64,000 bases of DNA from Molossus alvarezi (taxonomy: Eukaryota; Chordata; Mammalia; Chiroptera; Molossidae): contig JBAWUJ010000061.1 of assembly GCA_037176705.1 (NCBI GenBank), positions 496,001 to 560,000 of the forward strand, written 5' to 3'. Shown piece by piece: positions 55,153-64,000 of the stretch. Both the position numbers and the translations under genes were made by a program. The notes under the pieces were generated by a model. That model worked only from the letters and a program-made list of their open reading frames with translations. It was not told where the DNA came from and made no database searches. Every line of letters starts with the position of its first letter. Position 1 is the stretch's first letter.

Positions 55153-57338
55153 ATTTTTTTTTTCATTTTCCCCCTTAATTAATTAATTTATTTTTGTTAC
55201 AGATGTTTCTTTATTTCCCCCCACTAATTCCCCCATCGTCCTCCCTCCCTGCCCTGTCTCCATCTTTGTTGATCATGTTTATTTTTCTTGCATACATGCA
55301 AATAAGATCTGTGGTTTATCTCTCCCCCACCACACCCTCTTCTGGGGATTGTCTGTCTGTACCCCACTTCCATGTCTCTGGGACTACCCCATTCCTCAGA
55401 CTGTTATGTTTATTATATTCCACAAGTAAGTGAGATCATATGAAATTTGTCTTTCTCTGTTTGGCTTGTTTCCTTAGGATAATACTTTCCAAGTCCCTCC
55501 ACGTCATGTCAAAGGATAAGAGATCTCTTTTTATTATGCCTGCATAGTACTCCATTTTGTATATGTACTACAGCTTTTTTATCCATCCGTTTACTAATGG
55601 GCATTTGGGTTGTTTCTAGATCTTAGCTATTGTTAATAGTACTGCTACAAACATGGGGGTACATATTTTCTTTCTGATTGATGATTCAGGTTTTTAGGGT
55701 ATATTTTCAGAAGTGGGTTCACTGGGTCAAATGGAAGTTCAATTTAATTTTTTTGATGTAACACCGTATTGTTTTCCATATTGGTTGCACCAGTCTGCAT
55801 TCCCACCAGCAGTGTACTAGAGTTCCCTTTCCTCCACACCCTGGCCAACACTTATTGTTTGATGATTTGTTAATGGCGGCCATTCTGACAGGTGTGAGAT
55901 GATACCTCATTGTTGTTTTAATTTGCATCTCTCTGATGATTAGTGATGAGCATTTCCTCACATGTTTCTTAGCCATTTGTATGTCCTGTTTGCGGAGGTC
56001 TCTATTTGGTTCCTCTGCCCATTTTTTACGTGGGTTATTTGGTTTCCTTTTGCTGAGTTGTATGAGCACTCTACATATATTGGTAATTAACCCATTATCT
56101 GATATATCATTGGCAATTATGCTCTCCCATACATTGGATTGCCTTTCCAATTTGATGATTGTATCTTTTGCGGTGCAGAAGCTGTTGAGTTTTATGTAGT
56201 CCCATGTGTCCAGATTCTTCTTTGTTTCTGTTGCCTTTGGTGATGTATCAGTGAAAATTCTGTTGCGTCTGATGTCTGAAATTTTGTTGCCTACAGTTTC
56301 TTCTAGGATTTTATGGATTCATGAGTCACATTTAAGTCTTTTATCCATTTTGAGTTTGTTCTTGTGTGTGTTTTAAGGTGAAGTCTAGTTTCATTATTTT
56401 TCTGCTTGTAGCTGTCCAATTTTCCCAACACCATTTATTAAAGAGGCTGTCTTTACTCCACTGTATGCTTTTGCCACCTTTGTCAAATATTAATTGAGCA
56501 TATTGCCTTGGGTTCATTTCTGGGTTCTCTGTTCTGTTTCACTGGTCTATATGCTTGTTCTTGTGCCAGTACCAGGTTGGTTTGGTTACAGAGGTTTTGT
56601 AGTATAACCTGAAATCTGGTAATGTGATCCCTCCAAATTAGTTCTTCTTTTTCAAGATTGCTGTGGCTATTCAAGGTCTTTTTGGGGTGGTTCCATGTGA
56701 ACTTTTGTAGTATTTATTCTAGTTCTGTGAAGTATGTCATTGTTATTTTTATGGGGATTGCATTGAATCTATAGATGGCTTTGGGTTATATGGACATTTT
56801 AATCATGTTAATTATTCCAATCTATGAAAAAGGTATGTGCTTCCACTTTTGGATACCTTCCTCTATTTCTTTTTTCAATGTCCTGTAGTTTTCTGCAAAT
56901 AGGTCCTTTATTTATTTGGTTAAATTTATTGCTGGGCATCCTACTTTTTTGCAGGGATGGTTAATGGGATTGCTTTTTTAGTTTCTCTTTATGTGAGTTC
57001 ATCCTTGGTGTATAAAAATGCAATCAATTTTTTGACATTAATTTTGTATCCTTTCACTTTGACAAATACATTTATTAAGTCTAGTAAATTTTTGATGGAG
57101 TCTTTGGGGTTTTCTACATAGAGTATCATGTCATCTGAGAATAGTGACAGTTACACGTTTTCCTTCCAATTTGGATCCCTTTTATTTTTTCTTCCTGTCT
57201 GATAGCTGGGTCTAAGACTTCTAGTACAATGTTAAATAATACTGGCAAAAGTAGGCATCCTTGTCTTGTTCCTGTCCTTAAGGGAAATGATTTTAATTTT
57301 TGCCCATTGAGTATGATGAGGGCTGTAGGTCTTCATGC
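55153..57338 (-). mobile_element. LINE-1, minus strand, fused to monomer array
   Basis: Poly(T) at 55153-55163 is the A-tail; 3'UTR to about 55440; ORF2 from about 55500 up to the RT region at 57330. In L1 sense the sequence passes straight from the ~72-bp monomers (57339-60464) into CAGACCTACAGCC-type RT sequence, missing the rest of the 5'UTR, ORF1, endonuclease and RT front. It is less decayed than most L1s in the window. Confidence 0.87.
55490..57330 (-). pseudogene. ORF2: L1 ORF2 remnant, minus strand, RT to C-terminus
   Basis: RT palm from [15 protein letters not shown] sequence (57320) through the active-site region (about 57140-57120, where the DD codons are present in TCATCTGAGAAT reversed, with D changed in the first position), thumb, and the cleanest C-terminal frame of the window at 56150-55719: 143 residues, including [20 protein letters not shown] and an intact CX3CX7HX4C motif (CWPGC ... 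HCWWEC). Still interrupted by stops outside that frame. 5' two thirds of ORF2 are absent. Confidence 0.86.
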
Positions 57339-60300
57339 ATGGCAACCCAGTGGATCCCACGGGTAACTGGATGACACAGTACCTGCTGGGTTGCACAGTC
57401 CTCCTGGTGCTTCAGCAGCCCACAGGCCTATACTGGGTCGCACAAGTCTCTAAGGTATCCCTACTGGGTTGCACAGGTCTCTAAGTTGTTTTAGCACCCC
57501 ACAGTTCCCACAAGTAACTAGATCACGCAGTCCCTGCTCGGTCACAGAGGCCTCTCTGGTGCTTCAGCACCCTGTAGGTCCTGCCGGTAACTGGAAGGCA
57601 CAGTCTTTGCTGGGTTGCGCAGTGCTCTCTGGTGTTTCAGCACCCCACAGTCTTCGTGGGCAACTGGATTGCTCAGTCCTGTCTGGGTCCCACAGGCCTC
57701 TCTGGTGTTTTAGCACCACATAGTTCCTGTGGGTAACTAGATATCACAGTCTCTGATGGGTCAGGCAGTTCCACTGGGGCTTCAGCACCCTGCAGGTCCC
57801 ACAGGTAATTGGATGGTCCAGTCCCTGCTGAGTTGCACAGCCACTCTGGTGCTTCAGCACCCTGCAAGCCCAATGGTAACTAGATTGTGCAGTCCCTGCT
57901 TGGTGCACAGGACTCTCTGGTGTTTTAGCACCCTGCAGTTCTCACAGGTAACTTGATCTCACAGTCCCTGCTGGGTGGCACAGCCTCTCTGGTGCTTCAG
58001 AACTCCACAGACTCAGTGTGCAGTCCTGGCTAGGTCCCACGGGCCTCTTTGGTGTCTTAGTACTGCACAGTTCCCATGGGTAAGTAGATCTCACAGTCCC
58101 TGCTGGGTCCCGCAGGCCTCTGGTGCTTCAGCACTCTGCAGGTCTTGTAGGAAATTTGATGGCACAGTTCTAGTTTGGCCTCAAGGCCTCTCTGGTGCTT
58201 CAGCACCCTGCAGGTCCCATTGGTAATTGGATGCCACAGTCCCTCCTGTGTTGTGCAGGCCTGTCTGGTGCTTCAGCACTCCACAGGCTCCTTGGGTAAC
58301 TAGATGGCTCAGCCCCTACTGGGTCTTTCAGGACTATCTGGTGTTTTGGCAGCACACAGTTTCCATGTGTAAGTGGATGGCACATTCTCTTCTGTGTTGC
58401 ACAGGGCTCTATGGTGTGTCAGCACCATACCAGCCAAATGGGAAACTAGTTTGTGCAATGTCTGCTGGGTTGCACAGGCCTCTCCAGTGCTTCTGCAGCT
58501 CACAAGTTACACAAGGTATTTGATGGCACAGTCCTTGCTAGGTTGCACTGGCTTCTCTGGAGCTTCAGCAGCCTGAAGGTTTTGCTAATAACTGGATGGC
58601 ACAGTTTCTGCTGTGTTGCACAGGACTCTGTTGCTTCAGGACCATGCAGGCATGTGGGTAAGTAGATCTCACAGTCCCTCGTGTATCACACAGGCCTCTA
58701 TGTTGTTTTAGCACCATGCATTTCCTGTGAGTAATTGGATGGCACAGTCCCTGGTAGGTCACACAGGCCTCTCTGGTGATTCACAGCTCCCGGGGGTAAC
58801 TGAATGGCACAGTCCCTACGGGTTGCAGGCCATTTTTGTGCCTTAAGCATCCCACAGGCTCAGTGGGTACCTAGATTATGCAGTTTCTTCTTGTTCTCAC
58901 ACTACTCCCTGTTGTTTTAGCACCCCACAGTTCTGATGGGTAACTAGATTGCAAGATCCATCCTGTATCACGCAGGCTTCTGGTGCTTCAGCACCCCACA
59001 TGTCCTGTGGGTAATTGGATGGCCAGTCCCTGCTCGGTCGCACTTCCCTCTCTGGTGCTTCGACACCCTGCAAGTCCCGTGAATAATTGGATGGCACGAT
59101 CCCCACTGGATTCTGCAGTCCTCTTTGCTGTTTCAGCACCCCACAGGCCCCATGGGTAACTAGATCACGCAGTCTCTTCCAGGTCACGCAGGCCTCTCTG
59201 GTGCTTCATAACCCCGCAGGCCCAGTTGATAACTCGATCGCACAGACCCTGCTGGTTGTACAGGCTTCTCTGGTGTTTTAGCAGCACACAGGTCTCGCAT
59301 GTAACTGGATGGCACCATCCCTGCTAACTTGCTCAGAACTCTCTGGAGCGTCAGCACCCTAAAGCCTCATGGAAAACTACATTGGATAGTGCCTGCTGGG
59401 TCATACAGGCCTCTCCAGTGTTTCAACACCTCTCAGGTCCCATGGGTAACTGGATGGCACAATCCATGGTAGGTCGCACAGGCGTCTCTGGTGCTTCAGC
59501 ACCTCTCAGTCCATCCTGGGTTGTGCAGGACATTTTTGTGCCTCAAGCACCCTACCAGCTCAGTGGGTACCTAGATCATGCAGTTCATTTTGGGCTGCAC
59601 AGGACTCTCTGCTGTTTTAGCACCCCGCAGTTCCAATGGGTAACTAGATTGCACAGTCACTGCTGTGTCGTGCAGGCCTTTGGTGCTTCAGCACCCAGCA
59701 TGTTCTGCGGGGAATTGGGTAGCCAGTCCCTCCTAGGTCACACTGCCCTCTCCGGAACTTCATCACCCAGGAGGTCTCATTGGTAATTTAATGGCACAGT
59801 ACCTCCTGGGTTCTGCAGGCCTCTCTGCTGCTTCAGCACTCCACAGGCCCCTTGGGTAACTAGATGGTGCAGTCTCTGCTGGGTCTTACAGGACTATCTG
59901 GTGTTTTGGCAGCACTAAGTTTCCACGTGTAACTGGATGGCACAGCCCCAGCTGTGTTGCACAGGCCTCTATGGTGCGTCAGCACCCCACCAGTCTAATG
60001 GGAAATTAGTCTGTGCAATGTCTGTTGGGTTGCACAGGCCTCTCTGTTGCTTCTGCAGTTCTCAAGTTGTGCATGCTATTGGATGGCACAGTTCCTGCTA
60101 GGTTGCACCGGCTTCAGCAGTCTGCAAGTTTGACAGATAACTGGATGGCACAGTTCCTGCTGGGTCACACAGGCCTCTCTGGTGCTTCAGCACCCCACAT
60201 TTACTGTGGGTAATTGGATGGCACAGTCCCTGGTAGGTGGCACAGGCCTCTCTCCTGCTTCAGCACCCTACAAGCCCCATTGGTAACTAGATCGCACTGT

Positions 60301-60464
60301 TCCTCCAGGATCACACAAGCCTCCCTGATGCTTCAGCACCCTGCAGGCCTGTGGGTAAGTGCATCGTGCTGTGTGTGCTGTGTTTCACAGGCCTCTCTAT
60401 TGTTTTAGCACCCTGTAATTCCAGTGGTAACTAGATCGCACAGCCCCAGCCGGGTTGCACAAGC
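57339..60464 (-). repeat. ~3.1-kb tandem array of ~72-bp monomers (about 43 copies)
   Basis: Each unit has the order GGTAACTGGATGGCACAG, TCCCTGCTGGGTTGCACAGG, CCTCTCTGGTGCTTCAGCAC, CCCACAGGTCCCAT (plus strand; variants throughout). Spacing of the GGTAACT word in the first eight well-formed units is 71-75 bp. Two main variants (GTGCTTCAGCA and GTGTTTTAGCA) alternate irregularly. Larger blocks recur, so there is higher-order structure. Given as minus because matching monomers precede an L1 leader in sense orientation at 50 kb. Many short frames cross it; none is a gene. Confidence 0.9.
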
Positions 60465-61627
60465 AAGACCCTTTCCCCGAACTGAATCCTGTGTGAAATA
60501 AGAGGTTGGACTTATTTGGTAACAACTCGATTTCCTTGTCTATTATGCGTGAGCTGAAGGGACACCCTGGAGATTGCTCACCTTCTGACAGGGACAGAAA
60601 CCAGAGAGGTTTGTGGTGAAAGGAAGGAAAGAGGGTGCAGTGCTGTGCAGGTCCAAACCCCAGGAAGCTAGGAAGGGTCATATGTAAGAACGTGAGTGAA
60701 AGAGAAATCAGATCTTCTCTGTTGTGAGGCTCTATCCATTGCAGTGCCATCACCTGGGGACCTCAATAATTAGCCCTCCCAAGAAAGGCTGGGGGTTTGG
60801 GGAGCAACAGACCTAGAAACAACCCAAGCCCTTAATGAACCCAGTAATATTACATCTTTGTGATGCTTTTGATTTTCTCAAAAGGCCTCACATCACAATT
60901 GACTCCACTTCTCATATTGGTTCCATGGGGGTAACTAGGAAGTGTTATTAATCTCATTATCTCACAAGAATAGCGCTGTCTAGAGAGTTTAATCCATATT
61001 CTCATAGTCATCCTTGAACCTTGTGATAGAGCTGGGACTCTACTACAGTCCAGATTGAGTGCTTTGCTATTACAGATTCCTGGCCCAAAGAAGGGCTCTG
61101 AGCAGAGAGCAGCCCACCCCCAGGCTTAACTTGACCTGGAGATGAGAGGAGGCAACAGGAAGGTAGCAAAGAAAAGAAGGCTTCTCCAAACTGTTACTTA
61201 ATGTGTCCTCAGGAATGCAATGCCTTCCCTCTCCAGACCTTGTTAGTGGGGGCCAGGAGGATTGCATCTTGACAGGGTGGGGGGTGGGGGAGTTCCTATA
61301 ATGATTCTGGAAGTGACAATGGAAGAACTGGGTTGTGTTAGAAGGGACCACGAGGTCCACAGGAATGTCATTCCCTACTCTAATTTTATAGGCTAGCCCT
61401 TAGAAGTTGAGAGTCCTAGTGTTGAGATCAATTAACAGAGATTGTAGTGAGGTTGTCTAGTTCTCCCTCAGTGTTCTACTCCTTGCTCAGAGAGTGACTT
61501 CTCTACAAATGCATGTAGACCTTGCATTTTCTCAGCTGTAGGACCCCAATCCTTCGTACTTTGCCAGGACAGCTTGGTATGACATGAAAAGCATGGACAT
61601 GGTATATAATCAGAATCATTTGCCAAT
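60465..61627. other. Mostly unique sequence, with a probable MIR
   Basis: No convincing exon. 60935-61075 resembles a reversed, diverged MIR SINE (TTATTAATCTCATTATCTCA ... GATAGAGCTGGGACTC ... shown in part). The minus frame 60753-60397 (118 residues) extends into the monomer array and has no domain I recognise. The rest shows nothing supportable. Confidence 0.5.
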
Positions 61628-61828
61628 TTTTTTTCTTAATTAATATTAGAGAGAGAGAGAGAGAACAGAAACATCAGTGAGAGAGAACATTGACTGGCCA
61701 CCTCCTGCATGCCCCCCACTGGGGAAAAGGTCCACAATGTGGGCATGTACCGTGACCAGAAATCAAACCGGTGACCTTTTGGTGCATGGGTTGATGCTCA
61801 ACCACTGAGCCCCATGGGCTGGGCTCAG
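61628..61828 (-). mobile_element. VES SINE, minus strand, diverged
   Basis: Reverse-oriented VES: GAGAGAGAGAGAGA tract, AACATTGACTGGCCACCTCC, reversed B-box region AAATCAAACCGGTGACC and head complement CAACCACTGAGCCCCATGGG. More diverged than the 30259 copy. Confidence 0.88.
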
Positions 61829-61842
61829 TTTTCATTTACTTA

Positions 61843-61968
61843 TGTGTGACTTAAGGCCAGATGCTGAACTCTTCTGGACTTCAGTTTCCTCACCTGTGAA
61901 ATGAGAACAATATTTCTGACCACACGAGGTTGGTCTGAAAATTAAATTAAAACATGCTTACACCACTT
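61843..61968 (+). mobile_element. MIR SINE fragment
   Basis: TTCAGTTTCCTCACCTGTGA followed by AATGAGAACAATA and GGTTGGTCTGAAAATTAAAT matches the MIR core and 3' order (cagtttcctcatctgtaaaatggg ... gaggattaaatg). Confidence 0.8.
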
Positions 61969-61985
61969 GTTAGGTGATCCACAGG

Positions 61986-62108
<123 letters not shown>

Positions 62109-62356
62109 TCCTCACCCTAGGACATTGTTTTTATACATTTTTTTTTTTTTTTGCTAGTATGGGAGGGAGGGAGTGGAAAAGACAGAGAAACATCAATGTG
62201 AGATAGACACATTGATTGGTTGACACCCTCACGACACTGACCAGGGCTGGGGATCAAACCCACAGACCAGGTATGTGCCCTTGACTGGGAATCAAACCCT
62301 AGACCTGCTGGTTCAAGGGCCAAAGTTCTAACTGTTGAGCCAAACCTGCCAAGGCT
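62109..62356 (-). mobile_element. VES SINE, minus strand
   Basis: CCTCACCCTAGGACAT (reversed 3' end GGTGAGG), AGAGAAACATCAATGTGAGA, GACACATTGATTGGTTGACA, reversed B-box GGAATCAAACCCTAGACC and head complement AACTGTTGAGCCAAACCTGCC. About 250 bp, moderately diverged. Confidence 0.93.
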
Positions 62357-62660
62357 ATATTATTATTTTTGAAAGTCAGGTTTGTTGAGGTATAGTTTAC
62401 AAACAGTAAAATTCTCCCTTTTTAGGTGTATAGCGTTATGAGTTTTGACCAATATGTACAGTTGTAATAACCATCACCACCAAGATACAGACTGTTTTTA
62501 TTATTCCAAGTAGTTCCATGTCCCTTTGAGTAAATCCTGTTTGCCCACTGCATCCCCCTACAGAAACTAATGTGTTCTCTATCACCACAGATTTATCTTT
62601 TTGAAAATGTCATATAAAGGTAATCATATAGTCTTTTATGTATTTTTGCATAAAAAACGA
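62357..62660 (-). mobile_element. Ancient L1M-type fragment, minus strand
   Basis: Plus-strand words TTGAGGTATAGTTTACAAAC, GTTATGAGTTTTGACCAATA, CCATCACCACCAAGATACAG and TCACCACAGATTTATCTTTT are the reverse of a widespread old mammalian L1 3' region. Diverged. Confidence 0.65.
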
Positions 62661-62749
62661 TAAACAAATATTAACCTTATGTTAATGATGTGCACACTGA
62701 AGTAGTAAGGGGAAGATGTACAGATGTCTACAATTTTATTTGAAATGCA

Positions 62750-62925
62750 CCAAAGGTAAGATACAGTGATAGATGGAGAGAGGGAAGAATAGATGGATAA
62801 ATATGTGATCAAACAAGTATAATAAAATCATAATGGTAAAATCCAATAATGGGCAGGGGATTGTTTATTGTATAAGTATTTAAACTTTACTGTGTGTTTT
62901 TAAAATTTTACATTAAATGTTAGCG
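62750..62925 (+). mobile_element. Probable ancient L1M 3' end
   Basis: ATGGATAAATATGTGATCAAAC ... GGTAAAATCCAATAATGGG ... TACTGTGTGTTTTTAAAATT (quoted in pieces) resembles the old L1 3' end pattern 'gataaagcaa...gtaaaatgttaa...ctgtgtgtttgaaaattttt'. Weak, by pattern only. Confidence 0.4.
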
Positions 62926-64000
62926 GAAAACAGTCTACCTTGCTATCACATAGAGAAGTCTTCATAGCCTTTGAAACCACTTAGGAATCTGTTCTAAATC
63001 TAGAAGACTATATGCATAACGGGGCATTTTAAGTAACTTACCAATGATGAAGAAAAATTAATTCATTATCTCTTTATTAATTTTCTTTCTTTCTTGAAAC
63101 CAGTGTGAGTTTGGAGGTTGGACTACAAGGAATGGCACCAGAAAATGGGCTTTTCTCTGATATTCTACCCACTGTCTTTGGACTTGGGTATGTCAACTCT
63201 CTCCACTCACGTCCAGAGGCCCTCCCTTCCCTGGGAAAATTGGCCTCAGACTTTCCCACTATGGCCACATTGGTTTAATTATAGGTGAGGTAGTTCATTC
63301 TCCAGCTGAGAACAACACTGCCTGTGCTACATTGTTATAGTTTGTTGTATTTTATGTATTAAATTCAATAAAAATAAAAGCAGTGGGAAAATATAATTAA
63401 TTAAAGAAAAAACAAATTTTTAAAAAGACCTTGTAGATTTCTTTAGCTCTGTCAGGAGCTGGTCTGTGCATTGTACCAAGGGCATCCTATTGACTAAATA
63501 TGTATTACAATCACCTGTAAGTAAATATGATATAAATAGTATCAAACGTTTCTCATAAGTCCCAAAGTAAATTAAATGCTCTAAATACTCAAGCAATTTG
63601 AGCCCACACAGGGATGAAAAACAAACAAACATAAAAAACAAGTAAATTTGCTTTCTTTCCACTAGCTGATCTTTATTACATGAGGGCTTTGAATTGCCAT
63701 ATGTCTACATAATGGATCTCTTCTTTTCCTCTATAGTTAACTAAGTTAAAATATCTCTGTTAACAAACAAGTCACCAAGTCTTGAGTCCAGTTAGAGCTC
63801 ACCTCAAAATAAATATCTAGGCAAAGGATAGGAAATAGAGATGGAGATACGAAGAATACATATTCCTTCTGTCCCTTAAAAATGTCAATAACTGCGTAAT
63901 TTGTACTTTTGTCATAATGTAACAGAAATCTAGTCTTGAAAATGTAGAGTACTGCTGGATGACATAAGACCCTTAACACAAGTTGCGAGGAGAAGCTACT
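62926..64000. other. Unique sequence without recognised features
   Basis: AT-rich single-copy-looking sequence. Short frames (63077-63268, 63420-63662, 63746-63979, all minus) show no domain, no splice context and no codon bias I would trust. I see no repeat family either, apart from an A-rich stretch at 63350-63425. Confidence 0.5.

Noticed and set aside
57339..60464. Regular ~72-bp repeat resembling a CRISPR array at first sight
   Set aside because: The whole unit repeats, with no unique spacers between constant repeats, and the setting is a mammalian genome. It is a tandem minisatellite/monomer array.

Overview
The window is mammalian repeat-dense chromatin, almost certainly from a bat of the Yangochiroptera. 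The diagnostic evidence is six copies of the tRNA-derived VES SINE (3803, 21400, 30259, 41661, 61628, 62109) together with bat-type LINE-1 sequence. About 85-90% of the first 60 kb is LINE-1 (L1) in various states of decay. I find no intact protein-coding gene, no structural RNA gene and no intact L1: every ORF1 and ORF2 carries stops or frameshifts.

Layout. 1-5060: two degraded L1 3' halves, the older split by a VES SINE. 5062-23885: a stack of four plus-strand L1s (a full-length-type copy; a 5'-truncated copy inside its ORF2; a second copy with its own 5'UTR; a third after a GC-rich non-L1 block), with a HAL1 'half-L1' nested inside. 23886-26455: spacer of two L1 3' ends and a little unique sequence. 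26456-44392: the same stack again. 44425-53797: more L1s, several with large internal deletions. 53815-54849: an ancient L1M end and a CpG-rich block with an antisense splice-donor-like site. 54850-60464: a minus-strand L1 whose 5' side is a 3.1-kb tandem array of ~72-bp monomers. 60465-64000: mostly unique sequence with MIR, VES and L1M pieces and a (TTTC)n tract.

Main interpretations. (1) 5-23.7 kb and 26.5-43.9 kb are paralogous arms of a direct segmental duplication. They share a VES insertion, an L1-in-L1 junction, a GATA-like microsatellite with its non-repetitive flank, a GC-rich block and an RT active-site mutation. Insertions found in only one arm (HAL1 in the left; VES and an L1 3' end in the right) have their empty site visible in the other arm. 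(2) One L1 lineage here has lost most of the endonuclease domain plus a second ORF2 segment; the endonuclease loss is seen in two unrelated insertions, so it looks like a lineage property. (3) The ~72-bp monomer array also occurs, as about two monomers, at the 5' end of a plus-strand L1 at 50 kb, so it may be a monomeric L1 5'UTR comparable in layout to mouse L1.

There is no operon-like cooperation of genes: the content is nested retrotransposition, duplication and decay. Identities and divergences quoted are estimates by eye from short stretches.
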